DNA from: Nocardia anocheti
Lineage (GTDB): Bacteria; Actinomycetota; Actinomycetes; Mycobacteriales; Mycobacteriaceae
NCBI RefSeq assembly: GCF_029675105.1
Contig: NZ_JAQQFV010000002.1
Coordinates: 558,001-622,000, forward strand
Direction of reading: 5' to 3'
Length of the DNA stretch: 64,000 nt
This document shows positions 8,567 through 16,180 of the stretch, in pieces (position 1 is the first letter of the stretch; each line of letters opens with the position of its first letter). The position numbers and the translations under genes are program-made. The notes beneath the pieces were generated by a model that saw only the letters and a program-made list of their open reading frames with translations, ran no database searches and was not told the origin of the DNA.

Positions 8567-10627
8567 ATGAGCGGCGTTGAGCAGAACGTGACCGATCCCT
8601 ATCTCTGGCTCGAGGAAGTGACCGACGAGGCCGCGCTGGACTGGGCGCGGGCCCGCAACGAGGTGGTCGGGCGGCGCTTCGCCGCGACCGAGCGCTTCGC
8701 CGCCGTCGAGGCGCGCGTGCTGGCCATGCTCGACGACGACACCAAGATCGCCTTCCCCGGCCGACGCGGGCCGTGGCTGTACAACTTCTGGCGCGATGCC
8801 GAGCATCCGCGCGGGGTATGGCGGCGCACGACCTTCGGCTCCTACGCCACCGCCGAGCCCGAGTGGGATGTGCTCATCGACGTGGACGCGCTGGCCGAGG
8901 CCGACGGGGAGAACTGGGTGTGGGCCGGGGCCGCCGTGCTGCGTCCTGCGCAGGAGCGCGCCATCATCCATCTGTCGCGCGGGGGCGCCGACGCGACCGT
9001 CGAACGCGAATTCGACCTGACCACCAGGGAATTCATCGCACCCGAGGACGGCGGCTTCTTCGTGCCCGAGGCCAAGACCCGGCTCGGCTGGATCGACGCC
9101 GACACCGTCTATCTCGGAACGGATTTCGGTCCGGGCTCGCTCACCGATTCCGGCTACCCACGCATTGCCAAGCGTTGGCGGCGCGGGACCGAGTTGTCCG
9201 CCGCCGAGACCGTGTACGAGGGCAAGCCGGGCGACGTCTCGATCGGCGCCGGATACGACCGTCATCCCGGCTACGAGCGCCACTACCTGCATCGTTCGAC
9301 GGACTTCTACAACACCGAGGTGTCGCTGCTCGAGGACGACGAGTGGCGGCTGCTCGAGACGCCCACCGACGCCGATGTGGACTGGTACCGCGACTGGCTG
9401 CTGGTGCGCCTGAAGACGGCGTGGACTCCGGCCGGTACCACCTTCGCGCCCGGCAGTCTGCTGGTCACCGACATCAACGACTTCCTCGCCGGGGGAAGGG
9501 ACTTCGAGGCACTGTTCACTCCCGACGCGCACACCGCGCTGGAGAGCTGGGGCTGGACCGAGAACCACCTGATCCTCACCACCCTGCGCGATGTGCAGAC
9601 CGGCTTCCAGGTGCTCACCCCCGGCCCCGACGGCTGGACCCGTTCCGAACTCGCCGACTCCCCCACCCTGTCGAGCACCTCGGTGACCAATCTCGACCCG
9701 CTCGAGGGCGGTGACGAATTCATGCTCACCACCACCGGTTTCACCACTCCGACCACGTTGCTCAGCAGCGCCGTGGGCGAGCAGGCCACGGTGCTGAAGC
9801 AGGCGCCCGGCTATTTCGATGCCACCGGCATCGAGACCGAGCAGTTCTTCGCCACCTCCGACGACGGAACGGCTGTGCCCTACTTCGTGATTCGTCACCG
9901 TGACCGCAGGGGCACGCCGGGGCCGACGGTCCTGGACGGCTACGGCGGCTTCGAGGTGTCACGGACGCCGGTCTATCTGGGCGCGCCGGGCATCGCGTGG
10001 CTGGAGAAGGGCGGCACCTTCGTGCTGGCCAATATCCGTGGCGGCGGCGAGTACGGACCCGAATGGCACACCGCCGCACTGAAAGAGCACCGCCATCGCG
10101 CCTTCGAGGACTTCGCCTCGGTCGCCCGGGATCTGGTGACGCGCGGGATCACCACCCCGGACCAGCTCGGCGCCAAGGGCGGCAGCAACGGCGGATTGCT
10201 GATGGGCGTGATGCTCACCCGGTATCCGGAACTGTTCGGCGCGATCGTCTGCCAGGTGCCGCTGCTGGACATGCGCCGCTATCACCTGCTGCTGGCGGGC
10301 GCGTCCTGGATGGCCGAGTACGGCGACCCGGACAAGCCCGAGGAATGGGCCTACATCAGCGAGTACTCGCCGTACCAGAACACCGACCCCGACCGGCAGT
10401 ACCCGCCGATCCTGCTGGCCACCTCCACCCGCGACGACCGGGTGCACCCCGGCCACGCGCGAAAGATGGCCGCGCTGCTGGAATCCCAGGACCGCACCGT
10501 CTGGTACTACGAGAACATCGAGGGCGGGCACGGCGGCGCCGCCGACAACAAGCAGCAGGCGCACCTTTCCGCGCTGGTCTACGAATTCTTCACGCAGATG
10601 CTGATGGAGGGGCGGCGCTCGGCGTAG
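8567..10627 (+). CDS. Prolyl oligopeptidase family serine peptidase
   Basis: A cytoplasmic serine peptidase of the S9 family that would cut short peptides after proline. The 686-residue protein has the N-terminal seven-bladed propeller (VTDPYLWLEEV at the start, then repeated beta segments to about residue 430) and a C-terminal alpha/beta hydrolase domain. The nucleophile lies in GGSNGGLLMG (about residue 540), the acid in STRDDRVHPGHARKMA and the histidine in EGGHGGAAD near the end. No signal peptide. ATG at 8567 is chosen; GTG at 8561 is in frame. There is no good ribosome binding site, and repeat copy A ends about 20 bases upstream. Confidence 0.93.
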   Translation: MSGVEQNVTDPYLWLEEVTDEAALDWARARNEVVGRRFAATERFAAVEARVLAMLDDDTKIAFPGRRGPWLYNFWRDAEHPRGVWRRTTFGSYATAEPEWDVLIDVDALAEADGENWVWAGAAVLRPAQERAIIHLSRGGADATVEREFDLTTREFIAPEDGGFFVPEAKTRLGWIDADTVYLGTDFGPGSLTDSGYPRIAKRWRRGTELSAAETVYEGKPGDVSIGAGYDRHPGYERHYLHRSTDFYNTEVSLLEDDEWRLLETPTDADVDWYRDWLLVRLKTAWTPAGTTFAPGSLLVTDINDFLAGGRDFEALFTPDAHTALESWGWTENHLILTTLRDVQTGFQVLTPGPDGWTRSELADSPTLSSTSVTNLDPLEGGDEFMLTTTGFTTPTTLLSSAVGEQATVLKQAPGYFDATGIETEQFFATSDDGTAVPYFVIRHRDRRGTPGPTVLDGYGGFEVSRTPVYLGAPGIAWLEKGGTFVLANIRGGGEYGPEWHTAALKEHRHRAFEDFASVARDLVTRGITTPDQLGAKGGSNGGLLMGVMLTRYPELFGAIVCQVPLLDMRRYHLLLAGASWMAEYGDPDKPEEWAYISEYSPYQNTDPDRQYPPILLATSTRDDRVHPGHARKMAALLESQDRTVWYYENIEGGHGGAADNKQQAHLSALVYEFFTQMLMEGRRSA

Positions 10628-10630
10628 CCG

Positions 10631-11497
10631 TCAGCGGTCGCGCAGCCACTTCTCCACCGCGTCGACGGTGGAGTCCGGATTGGTGATCCAGCCGTTGTGC
10701 CCCAGGGCCTCCGGCTGGAGCCACCGGGTCACCTCGGCGGCCGGGAGTTTGCTCAGCAGATGGTCGGCGGAGCTCTGCGGGGCGAGTTCGTCGCCGGTCA
10801 CGGTGATCGACAGGACCGGGAACTTCAGCCGCGTCATCCGCTCCTCGTAGTCGATGTCGGCGCCGACCGGGACGAAGCGGCCGGTGCGCGCCAGCCGCGC
10901 CCAGTCCGACATGAGCACCTTGGACTGTCGGCCGTAGGCCCGCTTGCCCAGCAGGTCACCGGGCCAGAAGCCGGTGAGATTGGCGGCGACGGCCACCGCC
11001 GCGGTCCCGACGAGGACACCGGGCGCGAGCACGCCGCGATATCCGCGGTAGTACGGCGTGCCGGAGGCGACCAGGATCAGCCCGCCGAGCCTGCCGCGCA
11101 CCCGCGCCGCGTACAGGGCGGCCAGCTGCCCGCCCATGCTGTGGCCGAGCAGGTACGGGGTGCTGCCGGGGAAACGGTCGCGCACGGCCTGGAGCATGGC
11201 GGGGAAGTCGACCGAGACGAGTTCGTGGTAGCCGTAGGTGCTGTCGGTGTCGGGCCGTGGCGAGTCGCCGTTGCCGCGCAGTTCGCCGATGGCCACGTCG
11301 AATCCGCGCGCGGCCAGCTGCCCGCCGAAGTACTCGTAGAACTCGCCGGGCACGGCCAGACCCGGCACGATGACGATCACCGGGCGCGGCACGTCCGGCG
11401 TGATCGGGTGCCGGTGCGGTCCACGCGCGGGCAGCAGCCGGACCGGCAGGGTGCTGCCGTCGGGTACCTGGATCGGGACGATCTCGACCCGGGCCAT
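10631..11497 (-). CDS. Alpha/beta hydrolase
   Basis: A 288-residue alpha/beta hydrolase with an oxyanion-hole region (PVIVIVPGLAVPGEFYEYFG), nucleophile elbow LLGHSMGGQLAALYA, and a late histidine in EALGHNGWITNPDS. The substrate cannot be told. The ATG at 11497 shares one base with the stop of the upstream TetR gene (TGATG), so it is coupled to its probable regulator; longer upstream starts lie inside that gene and are rejected. It converges on the prolyl oligopeptidase gene. Confidence 0.88.
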   Translation of the reverse strand: MARVEIVPIQVPDGSTLPVRLLPARGPHRHPITPDVPRPVIVIVPGLAVPGEFYEYFGGQLAARGFDVAIGELRGNGDSPRPDTDSTYGYHELVSVDFPAMLQAVRDRFPGSTPYLLGHSMGGQLAALYAARVRGRLGGLILVASGTPYYRGYRGVLAPGVLVGTAAVAVAANLTGFWPGDLLGKRAYGRQSKVLMSDWARLARTGRFVPVGADIDYEERMTRLKFPVLSITVTGDELAPQSSADHLLSKLPAAEVTRWLQPEALGHNGWITNPDSTVDAVEKWLRDR

Positions 11498-12129
11498 CAA
11501 GCCCCTACCGCGCCCAGGATCACCCGGCTCAGTACCTTGATCACCTCGTCGAGCGGGGGCCGCGGGTCCGATCCGCTCCACCCGTCGACCACATAGTTCA
11601 CCGCGCCGATGATGGCCAGCACGCGCAACTCGTAGTCACCGGCGGGGATCTCGCCCTGCATGGCCGCGTCCTCGGCGGCACTGGCCAGCAGCGATCCCCA
11701 CACCCGGCGCAGCTCGAGCCGGAACTTCTCGACCTTGGGCCCGGCGCCGACCACCTCGACCAGGGCCACGCGCGCCTTGCGCGGGTCCTCGCCGATGGCC
11801 TCGACATAGGCGCGCACCGCGGCGTCGATCTGCTCGAGCACGGTGCCGTCGGTCTTCGCCTCGAGCGCGGCGGCGACCGCCTCGCGCGATTGCCTGTCGA
11901 TCTGCTCGTACAGCTCGAGTAGCAGCGATTCGCGGCCGGTGAACTCCTCGTAGAACTGCCGGGAGGACAATCCCGCGTCCTTACAGATGGCACCGACCGA
12001 GCTGTTGGCGTACCCGTCGCGCGCGAAGACCGTCAGGCCTGACTCCAGAAAACGCGCACGCCGCTGGCGTTGCCGGTCCTCTACGGGCTGCCCGGCATAC
12101 ATTCGTCCCGTATTCGCATCCTGTGACAT
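11497..12129 (-). CDS. TetR/AcrR family transcriptional regulator
   Basis: A 210-residue repressor-type protein. The N-terminal helix-turn-helix is clear: RRARFLESGLTVFARDGYANSSVGAICKDAGLSSRQFYEEFTGRESLL (about residues 20-68); the rest is a variable helical ligand domain. It is the first gene of a two-gene unit with the alpha/beta hydrolase, and probably regulates that unit. ATG at 12129 (MSQDANTG) is used; an in-frame start at 12168 would run into the strong hairpin at 12144-12184 and is less likely. Confidence 0.9.
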   Translation of the reverse strand: MSQDANTGRMYAGQPVEDRQRQRRARFLESGLTVFARDGYANSSVGAICKDAGLSSRQFYEEFTGRESLLLELYEQIDRQSREAVAAALEAKTDGTVLEQIDAAVRAYVEAIGEDPRKARVALVEVVGAGPKVEKFRLELRRVWGSLLASAAEDAAMQGEIPAGDYELRVLAIIGAVNYVVDGWSGSDPRPPLDEVIKVLSRVILGAVGA

Positions 12130-12143
12130 TGTCGCTGACAATA

Positions 12144-12184
12144 CCGAAGGGCCCGATCCCCTCGTCATGGATCGGGCCCTTCGG
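12144..12184 (-). terminator. Strong hairpin, probable intrinsic terminator
   Basis: A perfect 16-bp inverted repeat, CCGAAGGGCCCGATCC at 12144-12159 and its complement at 12169-12184, around a 9-base loop. It lies downstream of the 40-residue peptide gene and just ahead of the TetR gene on the same strand, so it would insulate the two units. No long T tract follows, as is common in actinobacteria. Confidence 0.8.
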
Positions 12185-12233
12185 CTGCCCTCCCGGCTTA
12201 CCGCGCGTTAGCCGGAAGTTGGCTGATGTCTTC

Positions 12234-12356
12234 TCAGTTGCCGGATCCCTGCACCGAACCGGTGCTGATCGAGCTGGTGAGCAGACCCAGCAGCAGGCTC
12301 AGGATGCTGCCGTCGCCGCTGCTGCCACTGCTGTTGTCGGTGATGTTGTAAAGCAT
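12234..12356 (-). CDS. Small 40-residue peptide of unknown function
   Basis: A short gene with a good ribosome binding site (TTGGAGTGGCAC before the ATG). The product reads MLYNITDNSSGSSGDGSILS then LLLGLLTSSISTGSVQGSGN: a Ser/Gly-rich start, a short hydrophobic stretch, and no charged residues after the middle. It is followed by the hairpin at 12144-12184, so it looks like a complete one-gene unit. About 115 bases upstream are free of genes and should hold its promoter. It is not recognised; a small secreted or membrane-active peptide is one possibility. Confidence 0.6.
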   Translation of the reverse strand: MLYNITDNSSGSSGDGSILSLLLGLLTSSISTGSVQGSGN

Positions 12357-12474
12357 GTGCCACTCCAAGTTGATGCTTTGTGACTACGTCGTCACTGGCC
12401 ATTTGCCGTCTCGGACGATACCGAGCCAAATGTGAACAGGGAGTGTTTTAGAGGAATTCTGTAGAACTTTTTTG

Positions 12475-13080
12475 TTAGCGAACACAAGCCCCCGGAACTT
12501 CCGGCTCACCCAGACTCAGCATGAGCCGATTCGCCCACGAGAACGAGGCGACGGAAAGCACCAGATCGTGAATCTCGGTGTCGTCGACACCGAGTGCGCG
12601 CAACCGGTGCAGTTCCGCGTGCGCGGGCCGGGGCGGTTGCGCGGCCAGCGCGACGGCGAAGTCGATGATCGCGTCCCAGCGCTCGTCGATCCGGACCGTC
12701 ACACCCTCGTCCAGCAGCCGCTGCACGTCCTCGACGCGCCGGGACAACTGGGATGTGAAACGTGAGTGTACCGATGCGCAGTACTCGCAGCCGTTGAATC
12801 GCGAAGTCACCGTGGCGGCGAGTTCGCGTTCGGCGCGGCTCACCCCTTCCCGGCTGTAGAAGATGTCCTTGTCGTTGGCGCTGCGATGGGTCAGGACCTC
12901 GGCGTTGCGGGCCAGCAGCCGGAAGTACGGGCTCTCGCCGCGCTGGCCGGTCAGCAGGGGACGCTGGGTGTCATCGGCGTCGGCCAAGGCGATCGGTTCG
13001 ACCCACGGCACCCAGTCGAGCTGGTCCTGGGTGAAACCGGTTGGGCGCGCGGCGGTCTCGACATCACGGACCTCGGTCAC
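12475..13080 (-). CDS. Alkylhydroperoxidase (AhpD-like) domain protein, Avi_7170-type
   Basis: A 201-residue protein of the carboxymuconolactone decarboxylase/AhpD fold. The peroxidase-type motif is present as ATVTSRFNGCEYCASVHSRF (about residues 90-110), with the CxxC pair and the following His needed for thiol-based reduction. It matches the larger partner of a known pair of AhpD-fold proteins that accompany luciferase-like monooxygenases and ABC transporters (Avi_7170 family, by memory). Last gene of the riboswitch-led operon, overlapping the previous gene by 4 bases. A role in detoxifying a by-product of the monooxygenase is inference. Confidence 0.8.
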   Translation of the reverse strand: MTEVRDVETAARPTGFTQDQLDWVPWVEPIALADADDTQRPLLTGQRGESPYFRLLARNAEVLTHRSANDKDIFYSREGVSRAERELAATVTSRFNGCEYCASVHSRFTSQLSRRVEDVQRLLDEGVTVRIDERWDAIIDFAVALAAQPPRPAHAELHRLRALGVDDTEIHDLVLSVASFSWANRLMLSLGEPEVPGACVR

Positions 13081-13535
13081 GACGGTGCTCCGATCAGGGT
13101 GAGGCCAGCCAGCAGGCGGACCTGGTAGTTCACGAATCCGACGAGCTGGGCGACGGTGACGATGTCGGTCTCGGACAGACCCGCCGTCAGCAGTTCGGTG
13201 ATGTGCGCGTGGGTGCTGGTCGCCGGTGCGGTGGTGAGTCGTTCGGCATGCCGCAACGCCGCGGCCAACCCCGTGTCCGAATCCTGTTCGCGCACAGTGT
13301 CACCGGCGCGCTCGCGGTAGTAGGCGGCGAGTTCCTTCGACTCCGCCAGCGTCGCCACGTGCGCGGCGATGACGGCCAGCCGTGCGCGGCCGAAGGCTGT
13401 GCCCGCCGGTCCGTCGAAGAGGGCGTCGTGCACGCCCTGGGTGTGTTCGATGACGGCGGGCCTGCTCGCGCGCAGCGCGGCGACCCTGGTCGCGGTCTCG
13501 GTGCCGAGCACCGTGTCGATGACATCGGCGCTCAC
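13077..13535 (-). CDS. CMD domain protein, Avi_7170-type (smaller partner)
   Basis: A 152-residue helical protein with the carboxymuconolactone decarboxylase fold (RPAVIEHTQGVHDALF, then ARLAVIAAHVATLAESKELAAYYRERA). It has no CxxC pair, unlike its downstream neighbour, so on its own it is unlikely to act as a thiol peroxidase. GTG start overlapping the monooxygenase stop, and a 4-base overlap with the next gene. The pairing of a cysteine-less and a CxxC-bearing AhpD-fold protein beside a luciferase-like monooxygenase is a recurrent arrangement. Confidence 0.78.
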   Translation of the reverse strand: MSADVIDTVLGTETATRVAALRASRPAVIEHTQGVHDALFDGPAGTAFGRARLAVIAAHVATLAESKELAAYYRERAGDTVREQDSDTGLAAALRHAERLTTAPATSTHAHITELLTAGLSETDIVTVAQLVGFVNYQVRLLAGLTLIGAPS

Positions 13536-14548
13536 GCCGTGCCCCTTTCGTTCCAGTGCCGATTCAGCTGCGGCACAACCTCGGTGGCGAGAAGTTCGAT
13601 CGAGCGCAGGACCGCGGGCTGGTCCGGATCGATGGGATGGACCTGGACGATGAGATCGGTCGCCGCGGTGACGGCACCGTCGGCGGCGAGTTGGGCCGCG
13701 ACCTCGTCGGGTGTGCCGACGTAGGAGTCGCGCAGGACCTCGTCGACGGAGGACGCCAGTTGCGTAGTGCCCGCCGCGCGCAGGTGATCCAGGAATCGGC
13801 GGGCGCCACGTTCGGCCCGGTGCTGGGCGTCGTCGTGGTCGTCGGCCACGAAAACGCTGCGGGACGCGGCGATTCGAGGACTGGCGCCCGTGGGCAGAGC
13901 GTCCAGGTACGCCTGGATCAATGGCGCCTGGAGGTCTTCGAGTGTGGCGTTCGGGGCCGACGGATCGCGCGGCTGGGCACGGGAGAGCAGCAGTCCCGCG
14001 CCCGCCGCCCCGGCGCGCCGGGCGCCCGTCACCGAGAAACTGGCGTGCCAGAGCCGCTCACGCAGCGAGGCGGCGGGCGGATGCAGGACCCGCCCCGGGA
14101 TCAGTTCCGCGCCGTCGAGGGCGGCCGTGATCGCCGCCAGCTTCTCGGCGTAGACCTGCTGCTTGTCCTCGGGCGGCACCCCGAACAGCGTGAAGGAACT
14201 CGCGGAACCACCACTGCCGAAACCCAATTCGAGCCGCCCGCCGGACAGTGTGTCCAGCACCGCCGCGTCCTCGGCCACCCGCACCGGGTCCTCGAGCGCG
14301 AGGGTGACGATGGCGGTGCCGAGCCGGATCCCGGTGACACGGGCGGCCGCGTGCGCGAGGAACACCAGCGGAGACGGCAGGCCGCCTTCGTCCGGGTCGA
14401 GATGGTGTTGGGCCACCCAGGCACTGTCGTAGCCGAGCCGCTCGGCCAGCTCGAGCTGGGCCAGCACATCGGTGTAGACCTGGGCCGCGCTCTGGCCCTC
14501 GGTGTGGCGGACCAGCCGGGTGAACAGGCCCAGGCGTTTGCCGCTCAT
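13532..14548 (-). CDS. FMN-dependent luciferase-like monooxygenase
   Basis: A 338-residue TIM-barrel flavin monooxygenase of the bacterial luciferase family (GLFTRLVRHTEG, LAERLGYDSAWVAQHHLDPDEGGLPSPLVFLAHAAARVTGIRLGTAIVTLALEDPVRVAEDAAVLD, GRLELGFGSGG). Such enzymes use reduced FMN and oxygen, often to cleave carbon-sulfur bonds in sulfonates or sulfones. The operon is preceded by a SAM-sensing riboswitch, which favours a sulfur-scavenging substrate. No flavin reductase gene is in the operon, so FMNH2 must come from elsewhere. Confidence 0.88.
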   Translation of the reverse strand: MSGKRLGLFTRLVRHTEGQSAAQVYTDVLAQLELAERLGYDSAWVAQHHLDPDEGGLPSPLVFLAHAAARVTGIRLGTAIVTLALEDPVRVAEDAAVLDTLSGGRLELGFGSGGSASSFTLFGVPPEDKQQVYAEKLAAITAALDGAELIPGRVLHPPAASLRERLWHASFSVTGARRAGAAGAGLLLSRAQPRDPSAPNATLEDLQAPLIQAYLDALPTGASPRIAASRSVFVADDHDDAQHRAERGARRFLDHLRAAGTTQLASSVDEVLRDSYVGTPDEVAAQLAADGAVTAATDLIVQVHPIDPDQPAVLRSIELLATEVVPQLNRHWNERGTA

Positions 14549-15291
14549 GCCGCTGCCTTGCCCAGGTAGGCGTCGCGCACGGCAGGATCGTCGAGCAGTT
14601 CGGCGGCGGTGCCGTGCAGCACGATCTCGCCGCCGCGCAGCACGTTGCCGGTGTGCGCGATCGACAGCGCCAGCTCGGCCTGCTGCTCGACGATCAGGAT
14701 GGCCAGGCCCAGTTCGGTATTGAGCCGGGCGATCTCGTCGAGCACCCGGTCCACGAACAGCGGCGACAGGCCCATGGTCGGCTCGTCCATGCAGATCAGG
14801 CGCGGTTTGCTCATCAGCGCCCTGGCGAAGGCCAGCATCTGCTGCTCGCCGCCGGACAGGGTGCCCGCCTGCTGGTCGCGGCGCTCGCGCAGGCGCGGGA
14901 AGTGCTCGTAGAGTTCCTCGGCCCTGGCCGTGAGGACCTTGCGGCGCTCCTTGCGGATGTATCCGCCGACGTAGAGGTTCTCCGCCACCGTCATCGCCGG
15001 GAACACCCGGCGCGCCTCGGGCACCGAGGCCAGACCGGCGGCGATCCGGGCGGCGGGCGAGCTGGTGCTCACGTCGACGCCATCGATGCGGACCACGCCC
15101 GAGGACGGGCGCAGCAGCCCGAGGGCGGTCTTCATGGTCGTCGACTTGCCCGAGGCATTACCGCCGAGCAGCGAGACGATCTCGCCGGGACGCACGCTCA
15201 ACGACACCTTGTCCAGAGCGCGCGAGTGCCCGTAGTGCACCGTGACCTCGTCGAATTCCAGGATGGGCGTGGTGTTCTCGTCACTGGGCAC
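14545..15291 (-). CDS. ABC transporter ATP-binding protein, LivF-type
   Basis: A 248-residue ATPase of the branched-chain amino acid/amide importer class. Walker A is GGNASGKSTT (about 39-48), the signature is LSGGEQQMLAFARALM and Walker B RLICMDEPT. GGN in place of the usual GPN/GRN at Walker A is a small difference. GTG start, overlapping the preceding ATPase by 11 bases. Together with the other ATPase it would power the fused permease of this operon. Confidence 0.92.
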   Translation of the reverse strand: MPSDENTTPILEFDEVTVHYGHSRALDKVSLSVRPGEIVSLLGGNASGKSTTMKTALGLLRPSSGVVRIDGVDVSTSSPAARIAAGLASVPEARRVFPAMTVAENLYVGGYIRKERRKVLTARAEELYEHFPRLRERRDQQAGTLSGGEQQMLAFARALMSKPRLICMDEPTMGLSPLFVDRVLDEIARLNTELGLAILIVEQQAELALSIAHTGNVLRGGEIVLHGTAAELLDDPAVRDAYLGKAAA

Positions 15292-16180
15292 CGGTGGTCA
15301 CCTTCTCTGTCACGGTCGCGGCGGGGCGCGACCGGCGCCGCCCCAGGTAGGCCTCGATGACCCGCTCGTCGTGCTGGATCTGCTCGGGCGTGCCCTCGGC
15401 GATGACGCGACCCTCGTCGAGCACGATCACCCGGTCCGAGAGCGCGTTCACCAGATCCAGTTTGTGCTCCACCAGGACGATGGTCTGACCGGCCGCTTTC
15501 AGCTCGGCGAGTTGCCTGCCGACCTCGGCGGTCTCGGTCTGGTTCATGCCCGCCGCCGGTTCGTCGAGCAGCAGCACGCGCGGTCGCAGGGCCAGGGCCC
15601 TGGCGATCTCGGTGCGGCGGCGGTTGGCGTAGGACAGCGTGTAGGCGTGGTTGTCGGCGCGCGGCACCAGCCGCTCCGGGAATCGCGCCAACTGGGTGTC
15701 GACCAGGCCCTCGGTGGCACGTTGTTCGGCGCGCACCGCGGGGGTCGGGACCAGGGCCAGCACGGTCTCGGCCAGCAGCGGAATCCAGCGCAATACCGGG
15801 AATCGCGCCAGCGACTGCCAGGGCCGGGCCGCGGTGACGGTGGTGTGCAGGCCGATCTCGACGTTCTCGCGCACCGTCAGGCTGCCGAACACCCGCCCGT
15901 TCTGGAAGGTGCGGGCGATGCCAGCGCCCGCCGCGGCCTCCTGCGAACCGGGCCGCAGGCGCACTCCGTCGACCTCGACCCGGCCCGAGTCCGGACGCAG
16001 GACGCCGGAGACGAGGTTGACGGTGGTGGTCTTGCCGGAGCCGTTCGGGCCGATGATCGACACGAATTCGCCTGGCGCGACCACCAATTCGACGCCGTCG
16101 ACAGCCTTCACGCCACCGAAGGACTTGCGCAGGTCACGCACCGCCAGGGCGGGGTCACGCGGCGATGCGGACACGGTCAC
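15281..16180 (-). CDS. ABC transporter ATP-binding protein, LivG-type
   Basis: A 299-residue ATPase: Walker A GPNGSGKTTTVN, a LivG-type signature region with TLSYANRRRTEIARALAL in place of the classic LSGG, and Walker B RVLLLDEPAAGMN. The extra segment between Walker A and the signature is longer than in a standard LivG of about 255 residues and accounts for the size. GTG start at 16180, or at 16174 with a GAGGAG site just upstream. It overlaps the permease gene by 26 bases. Confidence 0.92.
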   Translation of the reverse strand: MTVSASPRDPALAVRDLRKSFGGVKAVDGVELVVAPGEFVSIIGPNGSGKTTTVNLVSGVLRPDSGRVEVDGVRLRPGSQEAAAGAGIARTFQNGRVFGSLTVRENVEIGLHTTVTAARPWQSLARFPVLRWIPLLAETVLALVPTPAVRAEQRATEGLVDTQLARFPERLVPRADNHAYTLSYANRRRTEIARALALRPRVLLLDEPAAGMNQTETAEVGRQLAELKAAGQTIVLVEHKLDLVNALSDRVIVLDEGRVIAEGTPEQIQHDERVIEAYLGRRRSRPAATVTEKVTTGAQ

